64,000 nt of DNA from Pyrenula massariospora. Taxonomy: Eukaryota; Ascomycota; Eurotiomycetes; Pyrenulales; Pyrenulaceae. The stretch is from assembly GCA_021030905.1 (NCBI GenBank), contig JAGFMI010000004.1, positions 806,001-870,000 on the forward strand, written 5' to 3'. The translations under genes were made by a program, and so were the position numbers. The notes beneath the pieces were generated by a model. It searched no databases, was not told the DNA's origin, and was given only the letters and a program-made list of their open reading frames with translations. Positions 45,498 to 59,123 of the stretch are shown piece by piece. The stretch's first letter is position 1. Every line of letters begins with the position of its first letter.

Positions 45498-48400
45498 CTA
45501 CCCCGTCCCTTCCTTACCCCCATCACTTCCCCCAGGAACAGGAACAACAGACACCCTCTCGTCCTTCATCGGGCTCAGCACCGGCCCCGCCGGCACCACC
45601 TTCGGACTGGGCTGCAGCGTCTCCGCGGGCGGGAAGACCGGCGTGCCCGACACGATGCGCTGCTGCTGCTGCTGAACCGGCGTAGAGGTCTTTAGTGTTG
45701 CCGGAGGAGGCACTGGTGCGGGCGGTGGAGAATGCTTGATGGGGGAGAGGCCGGATTTCGGTTGGGTGATTGATGGGAGCGGCGCAGGGGCGGGGGAAGA
45801 GGAGGAGGGGGAGGAGGATGAAGGCGTCATGGCGGTTGATGTCGAGGTCTGCGGACGAGGGGCGGCGGCGGATGGGGTGAAATTTTGGTAAGTTTGGTAT
45901 CTTGGGTGCTGGGCATAATCTGCAGGGGGTTGTTTGTGGGAGGATGAGGAGGGGGGCCGAGGATAAGCGGGGACGGAGCTGGGGAGCGGAGGGCTAGCAC
46001 TAGTGGATTGACGTGCATTGATGCCAGCGAGGGGCCCGACGTCAGGGTTGCCTTGTGTCGGAGACATGGAGGGACGGTTAAGGACAGGGGAGGCTAGGTT
46101 CGTAGCGGGGATGTTTGTTGTGGTTGAGTGGGAGGAGGATGGACGAGGGAAGGCACCTTTGAAGGGCAAAGGTTGTGCTGTTGACTGGGAGGATGTGGGA
46201 CGAGGGGCGGTGTTGCCAGGAGGAGAATATTGGCGCGGCGTTTGGAAAGGAGCCTGGTAGCCTTGGGATGGTGGACGAGGATAGACGCCGTTTGGTTGAG
46301 GTGGTAAGGATTTGTAGGGTGAGATACCAAGTGGGGTATTTGACGGAGGAGACCCAGAATATCGGCGATCTCCTGTGGAGACAGTCCCATTAGTATAGGG
46401 CGAAAAGCGCTGAGGTGGATCAATGTTGCCGGGTGAAGGTTGATTGCTCGCTGTTGACCATTGCTGTACAGGCCGAGGTGTCGGTGATTGATGCGCGGGG
46501 GGGAGATTGTGATGTCCATTCACAGACTGCACAGACTGCTGAGCTGGTTGTCGAGATTGAGAGATTTGGCCATTCGTGAGGAAGGTATGAGTGGGAGGGT
46601 GGCCATTTGGCATTGGAGGATAGAACGTTCCCATGGGTGGCTTCGGAATTTCAACATGTTTCATCCTCTTCACAGTCGGAGAGCCATCTTCGGTGCCATC
46701 ACTCTTACGCCTCTTCGTTCCCTGGGTCTTATCCGATGGCGGCGAGGACGACATACCGACGCGGAACTTGAGTGGAGCAATCTTCGGCAATTTGGCCTCC
46801 TCTTCCCTACGCTTGCAGTCTCGGCATACAAAACTGAAGCCGGACTTCGCGGCCTCGGTCTTCGTGATACCTAGACACTTCATGTGCTGCCAGACGTTGC
46901 ATTTTTCGCATGAGATGATTGCAGTACCATCATCCTTGAAGCTGTCAGTCAGACTTATTGTCAGGAAAGAGATGTAACGTACAAGATTTGCACCGTAGAC
47001 ACCGCAGCCGCTGCAGTCAAATGTCCATTCATCCTCCTCAAGATCCTCAAGATCCTTCTTCCTCTTGTCAATTTGAGCTTTGAGATGTCTCTCAGACCGA
47101 AGGGCCTCTCCAGCCTCAACTTTCTTGGCCTCTTCCTCCATTTTGCGAAGTTCCTCCTCGTGCAGTATGCGCTTGTACTCACGGTCTTTGATTCGCTGCT
47201 CACGTGTCATCATTCGTGATTGACGATCCTGGTCCATACGCAACTGTCTCTCTTGTTCTCGTTGAGCGGCCCGTAGTTCTTCAGAACGTTTGCGTTGCGC
47301 TTCAACGGCTTCCTTATCCTGTCGCTCTTTTTCTTGTTTATCAGCCAGACGGCTTGATCTTTTTGCGGTAGCCATTCTTTGAAGGTTGAAGAGTTCTTTT
47401 TCTTTCCGTTCCGCTTTTCGGCGGTGCGCTTCTTCGGCCTTTTCAATGAGTGGTAACACGTTAGATTCAATACATTCCTTGAGGTCTCTATCGTCGGCGT
47501 CCCGACTCTTTACCAGCGACGCCAAGAATTCTTGGTACTGGCTCAGCGAGATAGCGACGCATTCCCACTTGAAGCCACCAAAGGTGTTAATATCTTCAGG
47601 CTTCTGAGAGAAGGAGTCGCCGTTCTCCGCATCTTCGTTTGTATCTTCTTCTTTGACATCATCAGTATCAACCTCCTCGAGCTTTTGACGTTTGTTAGCA
47701 CGACGACGTGCAGCACGAGCCTTGATGGTGTTCGCTTTTGGCTTCGGTTTGGGCGCTGCAGGAAGCGGAGGATCCGTGCGACGATAAAGGCGATTGTCAT
47801 CTAGGACAAAGTACTCTCGATCATGGCGATCCCAACCGATTGCATCGATACGCTAGAAAGTGAAGTTAGTGATGATGTGCTGGTGTTGCTGGCTGTGGAG
47901 CCGTACCCATGAAAGCTGGTCATTGTCTTTCTGCTCGGGCATCCGTTCCCGAATGCGATCTGGGTTCCAGAAGGTCCACACAGTAAGCTGGTGTAGTATT
48001 CTGATTTTGGTGAAAACATCAAAGTCTTTGAAGTGCTTCGGTTCTTCTTCATCCCCATAAGGATTAAGATAAGGTGCCTTTGCAAGGTATTGTCGGCGGG
48101 TATATTCATCCCATATATCGTAGCTAAAGCGACTCAGAAACCGTCAGACTAAGTCAAAAGTGTAGAACATACGTCAGACCCCGATGGGATGAAATCCATT
48201 TAAGGAGGCAGAGACCAATTTCTGAAAGTTTCTCTGAGGGATATGGTTTCAAGCATTCGGTCTCCAAGTCCTAGAGTATTCGAATTAGTAAGTCCGAGCA
48301 CAAATATTTCTCCGGCGCAAGCATGGGGACCAGGGGCAGAGGGAGCCAGGCTCGTGGATCAGTACCTCGATATCAAAATCCTCATCAATCTTTATCACCT

Positions 48401-48530
48401 TGCCAAAGATATAGATATATTGTGCCAGACATGAGAATTCCCACATATTTCTCAGCTTATCGAGCAATCCAATTTCTTTCGGAGGCTCTGGGGTTTCGGG
48501 CTCGTCCCGGGCACGTTTTCGTGCCGGCAT
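45498..48530 (-). CDS. PHD-finger chromatin protein with an N-terminal DDT/WHIM-like region
   Basis: Exons 48530-48366, 48270-48173, 48123-47907, 47852-46983 and 46934-45498 give 928 aa. The N-terminal 200 residues resemble the DDT/WHIM part of RSF1/CECR2-type proteins, including IDAIGWDRHDREYFVLDD. A long charged coiled coil (residues about 280-430) precedes a PHD finger: CSGCGVYGANLDDGT, CEKCNVWQHMKCLGI and FVCRDCKRR. The C-terminal half is a Pro/Ser/Gln-rich disordered tail with a run of six Gln. Such proteins act with nucleosome-remodelling or histone-modifying complexes. The intron inside the PHD finger (46982-46935) is 48 nt and stopless in frame, so unspliced mRNA would still be open. 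Confidence 0.85.
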
Positions 48531-48894
48531 GGTGACGGCGGAGCTAGGGGCGGCGACAGCGAGGGAGCAACGCAAAGAAGAAGCCTGCGAAGAGCGCAGA
48601 GGTAGATTAGCGGGCTCCAAGAAGACTGAAAATCTGTCATGAAAAACAGGTATCTCGCATGAATGTCGTAGAAGGAGAAATGCGAGTCTGCAGCCCAGAT
48701 AATTCACATGTGGACAAAGCCTTGTGTTGGGGTGGCCGTAATTCTATTAATCGCGTCTCGTGCCAAGGGACATGCGCTAAGCCAAAATCGGCGACGTGAT
48801 CCTCATGCCAGCGCGGAGATGCAGCCTTGCGTTGACAAGGCTGAAATGTCCTCCCGCCGCAGCCTCTACAAGTCTTCAATGTTACCCAACAATA
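48531..48894. promoter_or_regulatory. Divergent promoter between the PHD gene and VPS25
   Basis: Only 364 bp separate the two start codons, which point away from each other, so the promoter must be shared or interleaved. The frame of VPS25 is open upstream to 48796, but the composition there is not that of the protein. Confidence 0.6.
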
Positions 48895-49473
48895 ATGTCT
48901 ATTATTTCTCAAGCTACAACCGCCGTAGATTCTTCTGCCATAGCTTTCCAATTTCCTCCCACGTACTACTTTCCTCCATTCTTCACCCCACAGCCAAATC
49001 TTCTTACTCGCCAGTCTCAACTTTCCCAATGGTCCTCCTTGATCCAATCCTACTGTGCACACCATGGAATCTGCAAGCTTACGCTCAGCTCCGCCCTCTC
49101 GTCTCCTCTTTCCTACAATGCCGACCTCAACAGACGTCTCTCTGAACCTTTTCTCATCGAAATCCTAACCCACATGACCACTGAAGCCGGTGGCAGACGC
49201 GCAGAGTGGATCGGCACGGATAAGACGGAATTTTGGATCTGGTGGAAGAAGTTAGAAGAATGGGCGAATTTGCTCGAGAGCTGGGTGGAAAGAACGGGTC
49301 AGAAAGGACAGGTGCTGACCTTGTACGAGCTGATTGAAGGAGATGATACGAAGGGTGAGCTCTTCCATGGGATGAATATGGAAGCCTTTCAAAAGAGCTT
49401 GGCGGTACTCATCAAGAAAGGAAAGGCGCAGATCTTTGGCCTGGAAGGCCAGGAAGGAGTAAAATTCTTCTAA
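48895..49473 (+). CDS. VPS25: ESCRT-II subunit Vps25
   Basis: Intronless, 192 aa, matching the family length. The N-terminal winged helix opens with the signature FQFPPTYYFPPFFTPQPNL and TRQSQLSQWSSLI. The second winged helix contains EFWIWWKKLEEWANLLESWV and ends with LAVLIKKGKAQIFGLEGQEG. Vps25 binds Vps22/Vps36 and recruits ESCRT-III at endosomes for sorting of membrane proteins into multivesicular bodies. The start was set at MSIISQ, 12 codons before the conserved PPTYYFPPFF; the longer frame upstream is unlikely. Confidence 0.93.
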   Translation: MSIISQATTAVDSSAIAFQFPPTYYFPPFFTPQPNLLTRQSQLSQWSSLIQSYCAHHGICKLTLSSALSSPLSYNADLNRRLSEPFLIEILTHMTTEAGGRRAEWIGTDKTEFWIWWKKLEEWANLLESWVERTGQKGQVLTLYELIEGDDTKGELFHGMNMEAFQKSLAVLIKKGKAQIFGLEGQEGVKFF

Positions 49474-50292
49474 GAGCACACATGCGGGCAAAAAGACAAT
49501 TGAGATCGAGACGGACTTAGACGCGGTACGGTGAACTGTCCCGCAGTGCAACCTACGAACCACTTTCACCCCTATCACTACATTGTTTAACGTGTATATG
49601 TGGTGACAGTCAATCGACTACAGAAGTTCGATTTATCAATCGCAACCGGGGCGGATCAAGCAGCGGCGTGGTAGCCTTCTGCGTGATCAGGCTTCTTCCG
49701 TTCAAAAGATCATATCACGGGTGAGACATCCAATTTGAGACGCCGTGAAGAGAGCAACTGACCCACTCAAAGGACAATGCGTTTACCGTTAGTGGAATTT
49801 GTGTACATGTTTCACTTTAGGGATTCTTCACGGTCGAAATTTTCCAAGCTCACAAAACGTGTCTTCTGGGGCTGTATTGAAGGCACTGGCTGGGTAAAAC
49901 GGCGTCCGCGAATTGACTAGAGACCGAAGCGGCTCTTAGAGGTCGGCATAGTATTCTATTTAAATTTATACGAGTGTTGAAAACGCAAACGTTGAGACGA
50001 TCTGTTCGGCATTTGACTTCTACACCTTCTCAGACGGTGGCTCTACCTATTGACAAAATCGAATGACCTTTATTGCCTCTCTGCAAATTCCAGTGTCCAT
50101 AACGGCTGAACTAAATCCCCACAAGCAGGTAATACGCTCGAGGCAAAGTCTACAATCTTATGACAAGCCGTAATCCTTAAGCTTATTTAAATTTCCGGGC
50201 CTCTTAATCAAAAAAACCTCAAAGGCAATGCAATGGCTTGCTATCTATATGAATCATTGCGGCTAGATCGGGGGATTAAACTTTGTAGATCG
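49474..50292. other. Intergenic region between converging genes
   Basis: 3' flanks of VPS25 and the alpha/beta-hydrolase gene. No gene or repeat seen. Confidence 0.5.
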
Positions 50293-51678
50293 TCATATTT
50301 TCGACTTCTGTTCCGGACGACCTCGCCCAGCCGGAGGTCCCATCATCTCTTTCCATTTCTTATCTATGGTCGACTTTTCAGTCAGACTCTTCTTATTCCA
50401 TTGCGCATAAAATTGTTCGTCCTCGGCATTTAGTCTTTGAATCTCGACTCCCAACCAATTCGCAGCAGCGTCGGCGCACTGTTCAACAGCTTCCATAGCA
50501 ACAAGATGACCAGCACCTTCTATCATAACCTCTTTTACTTTGCCTTCTTTCGCGCCTCCGCTGCCGCCAACTCCCACGCCCGTGGTATCCAGTTTGGCTT
50601 TTCGCATAGACGGTTCAGACATCTCCGAGTCACCACCGAAAATATACAAAACGCTAGGTCGTAGCTCGGGCAGCCGAGCAAAAGTGTTGGGCCCCTCAGC
50701 ACGGTAGAATGGAAAGATGTCCTCCAATTGAGTGTTTAGATCAGGGTGAGTTTGTCGGTCCACAACACCTCCAGACTGTTGCTTCTTATCATAATTTGGT
50801 CTCAAGAAGGTGAAGACCTCTTGATGCTTTGTAGTAGTTAGCGTCACCGATGGGCCGTCATGATTCGCTTCGTCATTAAGGTGAAGCAGTGTTGGCAGGT
50901 CCCGAAGGCCAAATTGGATCCAACGGTCAAACACGCGTCTATCCCACTTCTGATAGAATATGCTACTCTTGAATGACTCTGCTGCAGCCTGCCTAGATGG
51001 CCAGACATCTCGACGATAAGTCGACAAAAAGGCAGGGCTGTTTCGCTCTGCTCTCGGTGGCGCGGAAGAATATAGGTGAAGAACAGGATCCATCAAGACT
51101 AATAATGACAGCAACCGTGGATGAAGGTATGATAGTTTGACCCTATATCAATGAGACGACGTGAAATTTCGAACCGTTCGAATACTCACAGACTAGTTGA
51201 GCCAAAGCTATGGCCGATGCCGATGATCGGGCGAGGCATATGTTCGCGCATTGTGTTGATGAAATGCAAGAGGTCCCTAGGATGGTCATTCCAAGATGGG
51301 TCATTCCCAAGTTCATGCTCATTGAGAACACCGCTCTTCCCTTGTTGTGCAACATCTGCGATCCAGATACCCCTTATTCGGAAGCCGACCCGCTCAGACC
51401 TAGCGAGTAATTCATCCCATAAGGGTTCATAGAGCTCCTAACACAATAAGCTCAATGACTTCTTTATTGCGACTACTCTTCACCTTTGGAAAACCATTCG
51501 CATGTGTAGCGATTATCGTCACATCACCTGGATTTGCATTAATATTATTCAAAGGTGTATATTGCTTCACAGCAAGATGGAGAATAGCTTCTTGCTTGTT
51601 CGCAGTCGCGCGAGGGTATTCTCGTATATGTTGACAGGGGCTGACATGTGTTTTGACTTGGAAGAATTGTGTCGACAT
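50293..51678 (-). CDS. Alpha/beta hydrolase, likely peroxisomal
   Basis: Exons 51678-51484, 51437-51190 and 51142-50293 give 430 aa; both introns are GT-AG. The nucleophile elbow is GHSFG (residues about 140-144), an acid residue may lie in YIFGGDSEMS, and the catalytic His is in IEGAGHLVAMEAVEQC. The N-terminus contains TIIATHANGFPK, typical of this fungal hydrolase group, which includes the peroxisomal hydrolases of Alternaria host-toxin pathways. The protein ends in Ser-Lys-Ile, a C-terminal tripeptide known to work as a type-1 peroxisomal signal in fungi. No other pathway genes sit beside it here, so a secondary-metabolite role is not supported. The gene starts only about 140 bp from the transposon block. 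Confidence 0.85.
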
Positions 51679-51820
51679 GATTAATAGAGAATCAACAATA
51701 GCTAGCTATACGCAAAGAAATCACAGTCATGGTTGCAAGCAGTATTGGAAGTTTTACGTTGTAGATAGCGGGTGAGGACCATGTTCCGAGGCTACAGGCA
51801 AGGCAATTGCCGATGCCGTA

Positions 51821-51854
51821 TCCCCTATGCTGGTAAAAATGTCGACGGTTTTTT
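51821..51854 (+). repeat. Left terminal inverted repeat, 34 bp
   Basis: Matches the reverse complement of 60617-60650 at all 34 positions. Beyond this the two sides diverge at once. It starts right after the TA at 51819-51820. Confidence 0.9.
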
Positions 51855-52655
51855 AATAGATCAGAAATTAAAATTCAAAATAAAATTAATTAATTAAGTA
51901 GCTCGCATTTAAATTTTTATATATTAAAATTCTCTTAAAATTTTATCTATCGATCTATTTATTAATAATTTAAAATAAATTTTATTTTTAACTTGATCGC
52001 ATTTAACAATTAATTAAATAATTAATATTAAAAAATGTAGAATTTTATTTCTCTCTACGAAAAAATTTTCGTACAAAAATTTTAATTTTTAAAGCCTTAA
52101 ATGTAAAGCGTTAACGTAAAAAAAATATTACGAAAAATTTATTATTAATTGATAAATAAATAAAACGTGCTCGTTCTTTTAAATTATTACTATAAATAAT
52201 AAATAAAAAGCGAAAAAAAGCAAAAAAAAAACTTTGTAAAATATATAATCTATTATTAAAAATTTATTATTATTCGTTGCGTATAATAATATTAATAATA
52301 AATTAAAATTATCTGTAACCACCGACTTCAAAAATTTTTTTTAATTATTTTTACTTTTTTGTTCCGACAAGTTATACATTCTTTAAATTAAATAAATTAA
52401 TAAATAAATATTTTAAAAGTATTAATTATAAACTCTCGATAAAATAAAACGCCGTTAACTTTAAAAAAATATTTCTTTAAAAAATATTAAAATGTATATA
52501 AATATTTAAATTTTTATAAACTGTAACTTTATTTTTTTAATTATAAACTATTAAAACTACGATAACGTTAATATTAAATATTTTTAAATTAAATTCTATT
52601 TGCAGACTCGATTCGAATAAATTACACGCTATTTTAAAACTTTAAAATTTTTATC

Positions 52656-52829
52656 TGTAATGGGGCAGAAATGGAAGCTATTTCGATTAGACTTAGTTAA
52701 TACTTGGTAGGCTTAGTAGGCGTATACTTTTAGGTATAGATTACTCCGCCATTATTTTCTTATAAATTTATAATTATAATTTAAGTATTATTAGCACCTA
52801 TTCTATATAATTACAATTAATTTATTATA
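52656..52829 (+). repeat. 5' LTR of the Gypsy element
   Basis: Aligns without gaps to 59124-59297 at a constant offset of 6468 bp. It starts TGTAATGG. Shared landmarks are TTGGTAGG, ATTATTTTCTTATAA and GCACCTATTCT. Confidence 0.85.
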
Positions 52830-55800
52830 TTTTATAGCTATCCGTTTCGACCTATAACGATAAAAATAAATTTAACTTATTTAAAAAGCTCAAAATTTCG
52901 TATTATATATTATTAATAGAGTTACCGTCTATACATCCATATTAATTTAAATAAATTAATAATTATATTAATAGCCATTAACGAAAATTTATATAGTTAA
53001 CTAAAAATATAATTTTATTATTCGCTATAAAAAAATTTTACTAATTAATTAAAATAATATATTAATAATAGGATAGGGTATAAAAAGAACTATAAAAATA
53101 ATAAAACTTAATATTTAATTATTAAAATTTAAATAATTATAAACCGTCTAAAATATTTAAAATAATTAAAAAAAAATTTTTATTAAGTTAGACGATAAAA
53201 ATACTGCCGAAGATATTAAAAAAAAAAAAATAATTAAAAATTCCTTTCGGAATTTTAACAGACACTATATTTTTAAATATATTAAAATAAAAAATCTTAA
53301 TAACGATAATAGCCTCCTTATTAATTTTAAATTAATTAATAAAAAAATAATTTTAATTTGTATATATAAGAAATTCTTTTAATCTATTAAAAAATATTTT
53401 TAATTATAAATAAATAATATTATTAATATAACCGATGAAGCCGCTTCATTAAAATAAAAATTTAATTAAATTTTATAAATTAATGAAATTTTTTTTTAGT
53501 CTTTTAATAGTAAACAGCTCGTCAGAAAGTACTTAAAAAATTAAATTAAAAAATTAAAAAATAAAATTTAAAAATTTATTTTTTAAAAACAACGTATAAA
53601 GTTTTTCCGAAATAAATATAAAAAATTATATTTAAATAAAGATAAGAAGCTTAACTCTTTTTAATAATATATTTTTAAAGCTTTTTATAAGTTAAAAAGA
53701 AAGTTTATAGAATTCGACGATAAAAAAAAAAGAAGTTTATTATTATTATCGTTAAGAAATCGTTTAATTTAAATATATTAATATTATTAAGCTTTTTCGT
53801 TGTCTCGATACTTTATTATCTATTAATTTAAATAATAATAAGTTTAAAAATGTCGAGATTTTTTTAGAAAATAAAAATAAAAATAAAATATAGTGGCCTC
53901 AGTGGCGAAAAATATTAATAATAAAATTTCAAAAAAATTATATTCTATTTTTTTTAAAGAGAAATAAAATTAATTATATTTAAATATATATAGCTGAATC
54001 TATATATAATATTATTAAATATTAAGTACGAAATAATAATAAGATTCTTTATAATATTGTGTTAAAAATTATAATTAATTTAGTCAGTTATTATATTGTT
54101 TATAATAAATAAATTATTAATTACTGAAAGCTATTTACACCTAAAGCGGAAATAAAGGTTAATAAATTATTTAATATATTTTTGTTTTACTTCGTCGAGA
54201 TTATTAATCCGTTAAACCTTAAAAATTTATATAAAAAGAATAATTTGATTCGGTTCTTTACTAAGACTTTAAAAAATTATACTTTTAATTAAAATTCTTA
54301 TTTGATTTATAGAAAGTTTATAAATAAATTAAAGTATATCGATTTAAATATAAAAATAACTATTTAATATAAATAAAAAGTAAAAAAAGCGAAAAAAAAA
54401 AATTTCTTTAAAAATATTATTTAGATGTTTAATAATTCTTTTTTAAGTAGAAATCGATCAGCTTAAAATTTAAAATTTTTAATATTTTAAATTAATTTTA
54501 TTAAATTATCCGATCCTCGCGGCGACTATAATAATTTTTTTTAATATATAAAATTAAAATTACGAAAATTAAAGAGATATTATAAATATAATAAAAAGAA
54601 ATATATAATTATAAATCGAAATGCTTTATATAAGACGAAATTTAAATTTATTTAAAAATAATTAATTATTAAGATAGCAGCGATTGAAATCGAGTTTAAT
54701 TTTTTAAATATATTAAAAAAAATCGAAAAGATAGAAAATGATTTATTTTTAATTTAAATTTTAATTAAAATATAAAAAATAAATATAATAAATTTTTTAG
54801 ACTAAAATATTTATTTTATTTCGCCTAATAAGGCGAGGAATAAGAAATTTAAAATTAATTTAATTATTTTTTAGTTTTTAAGTTGCGCTGTAAACCGTGG
54901 CGACTTATAATTCTTTTAAAATAATTAATAATTTAATTTTATTTACTAAGTTGCTGACGAATAAGATTTAATAATTAAAATAAAATTATTAATTAATACA
55001 AATATATTAATTATTATTTTTATAAATAGACAGTTCGCGCAGTAAAATAAATTAAAAAATTTTTTTTAATTAATACGAAGAATCTACGACTAAGAAATAA
55101 AAAATTAATAAGTTTAATTATATATATAGTTCGAATATAATTTTTTATATAAAAATATATTAACGATACTTAAATATATATAATAAAATTAAATTATTTT
55201 AATTTAGTTTTTAAAATATCGTGGCTGAAATAGTATGATTTATTTTTTAATTTTATAAAAAAAACGTTAATATTTGTATTTAATTATTATTTTAAATATT
55301 ATTTATCTGCTAATAAATTTATTTTAATTATAATTAAAAAAGCTTATTATGAATATCGATATAGAAAAAAAAATATATAAAATAATTTTATAAAATTATC
55401 GAGGTCTCTGTATATATATTTTTAAAAATAAATAAAAAAAAAATAAAATAAAATAGTAGTTTTTTTTTTTACAGACTTCGAGACCCTCAAGAGAGAAAAA
55501 AATTAATAAATTTATAAATTTATTATCAATCTAGCTGTCTTAACCTTTAAAAATTTTATTAAATTTTATAAAAAACTGTAAGCTAAATTTTAATTTTTTA
55601 AATAATTTAAAAAAATAGTATCGACACAATATTATAACTACTTAAAAATATAAAATTTTAAAGAAATAAATAAGTTATTCGGAAATTAAATATTTAATTA
55701 TAAAATTAAATTATAATTCGATATCAATCCACCGATCGTAAAAATATATAGTTTATTTTAAAACTAAATAGCTATCGTTAAAATATATATTAAAAATATA

Positions 55801-58800
55801 CTTGAAAAGAAATATATATATCCATTTAAGTTATAATATATAATTTTAATTTTAATTATTAAAAAATTTAACGAAAGATTAAAAGTATGTATTAATTATT
55901 AAATTTTTAATATATTTACTATTAAGAATCGCAATATTTTATTATTAATAAAAAAAAATACTTGCAAAACTGAATCGAATAAAGATATATTTTAAGTTTA
56001 ATATTATTACTATTTTTAATAAAATGTATATTTATAAAAATTATAAAAAAAAAATAGCGTTTTAGACGAGGTATAGACTATTTAAATATTTAATAATATT
56101 ATTTAATTTTTATAACGCGCTAAAAATATTTTAAGTTTTTATTAATAATATCTTATATTTATTTTTAAATAAATTTTATATAGTATACTTCGACAATATT
56201 CTTATTTATAGTAATAATAAAAAAAAATATAAATAATATGTGCGAGCGGTGCTCGAAAAGCTTTAAAAAATAAAATTATTTTTAAATATTAAGAAATATA
56301 AGTTTGGAGTTATAAAAATTTAATATTTAAAACTTATTATTATAATGGAGAGTATTATAATAAATTTTTTTAAAATTTAAATAATATAAAATTAAAAAGC
56401 GTCTCGCTGCCTACAAGATATATAAAATTTTTTTAAATTTATTAATTTTTATTGTTATTTCATAAAAAGATATTTTAAAATTATCGATCTATTTACCGCT
56501 TTAATTAAAAAATTTATAAAAAATTATATTTTTTTATAGAAAAAAAATAGTTGAGAAGTTAGGACCTTTTAAAAATTAAAAAATATATTTATATTAATTT
56601 TAATATTTGCGTATTTTAATTCGAATCGAAAAATATAAATTAAAATAGATATTTTGAACTAAATAGTCATTATAATAATTTTTTAAAAAAAATAATAATA
56701 AGCTGTTATACTTTATTATATTTTTATTAAATAAAATATTATCCGCGAAGTTAAATTATAAAATTTATAATAAAAAATTACTTATTATTATACAAGTATT
56801 TAAAAAATAACGTTTTAAGCTGATAAATATTAATTTAAAGAATTTTATTTATATTTTTTTAAACTATAAAAATTTAAAATATTTTATAATATTAAAAAAA
56901 TTAAATAAACGACAAGCCAGATGGACGGAATTTTTATTTAAATTTAATTTTAAAATTAAATACCGACTAGGACGGATAAATATTAAATTTAATAATTTAA
57001 TAAAATGTTTAGGCGATATAAAGTAAAAAAATAAAAAAAAATAAATTATTTTAAAATTTTATTATTTAAATTAAAAGATATATAATACGATATCTTTAAC
57101 AATAATTATATTAAATAAATATAAAAAATTTATACTCTTTTTTGTCGCGATAATATATAATATTAAAAATATTAAATTAAAATTATAAAAAATTAATTTA
57201 TATACTGAGACCGATAGAGGTACAGAGAAGTTAATAAAAAAAATTTATATTAATAAAAAGTTTTAAAAAGTGGATTAATTCAGCCTATAAAAAAAATAAA
57301 ATAGCTTAAATATTAATATAAGTAAAAATTAATAAAAATTGAGTACTATTAATATCGTTAATAAATAAAGATTTAAAATTAAAATTAAAAAATTATTAAT
57401 CGATAGAAAATAAAGTTTATATAAATAAATATTTATTCGTACTTATAAATTCCGAGTTTGAAATTATAATTATTTAAAATCTTTATAATACTTAAATAAT
57501 AAAATATAAAGAAAGAGAGGCTATTTTTTATTAAATATTAAAAAAATATTATTAATCTAAAATAAAAAATATTATTTTAATATATATTTAAAATTATTAA
57601 ACGTGTCGTTATTTAAAATTATTTAAAAAAAAAAATATAACTTACTGAGACTTTTATTAATTTTAAAAAAATATTAAATTAATATCTCTATCGACTTTAT
57701 TATATTATTGTTTAAAAATACTATAAAAAAAACTATATATAAATATATTATAATAATAGTAGATTAATTTTTTAAATATAAAAAGTTTATACCATTATTA
57801 TTATTTAGTATAAAAATAGTAATTTAAATATTTATTTAATAGATTTGAAAGGATATAGAGTATTTTAAAAAAATTATATTAAATTAAAAAACTCAGTTTA
57901 CGTCGACGTTATAAAAATATTTATATAAATATATTAAAATATTTTTTAAGCTATTGACCGCGTTTTACTCGAAAATTAATAATTAAATAAAAAATATTAA
58001 TTTTACCTTAAAATAATATTTATAAGTATATATTAATTATTAGTAAAATAACTAAATCGAGCTGCTGCTCCTTATAAAATTTAAAATTAATTTTAATATA
58101 AATAATTCGATTAAGATGGTACTGTTTAAAATAATAATAAAATATTTATTTCAATTTAAAGTGAAAAATTTATAGCTATTTTCGACAAAATCCGCCAAGT
58201 TCTTAATTTAAATAGTAAATAACTTTATATAAAAAATAAAGAAATTAAAGCTTATACTATAAAATAATTTTTTATAAAGTTAAATAAAACAGGCCGAATA
58301 GATAAATAAAATTAAAATATTTAATATTTAACTTTAAAGTAGGCGACCGCGTATATTTAAATATTAAAAATATTAAAATATAATATTCAAATAAGTTTTT
58401 AAATTATTAAAATTTTAATTTATATATTATTTAACGCGCTATAAATAATGCTATTTATAAATTAAAACTTTTTACTTTTTTAAAAATATTTTTAATTTTT
58501 TATTTTTAATTTTTACGCCTTATAATTAATAATTTATTATTTAAATAAAAAATTAAACCGACTTTATCGATCGCGATATATAATAATAATATTAAAAATT
58601 ATAAAATAAAAAAAGTAGTCGATTTGAGGATTTATAAAAAATTAAAAAATTTAAATATAGAAAGAAAGGAGCTGTTATAATATAAAATTAAATATTATAA
58701 TTAAAAAAAGTGAAATGCCGATCTAGATTAATAATTTTATATTAAAATTAAAAACTGTTTAAATAAGGTAGCCGACTTTTATTATTAATATTTAAAAAAA

Positions 58801-59123
58801 TTAAATTTTTATAAGATATTTAAAAAACTTCCGGATTAAATATTTAAAAATTAATTAATAAAAATTTAAATTTCGTCTTTTACTTATAAAACTGTTAATA
58901 AATTATATAGAGATTTTTTATAATTATATTATTTAAAATTATTTACGATATAAAGATAGTACTTTATAATATATTTAGTATTATTTATAGCTTCTATTTA
59001 TACGAAATTATATAAAAAATATTTAAAGATTGATAAATCGTAATCGGTGATATAGTTGTTATTTTTAAAATTTTTATTATTTTTATATCTTCGTAGAAGC
59101 TTAGTTTTATAGATAAAGAATAA

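Noticed and set aside
50293-51678. Hydrolase as part of a host-toxin gene cluster
   Set aside because: Neighbours are VPS25, a PHD gene and a transposon block; no biosynthetic partner is present.
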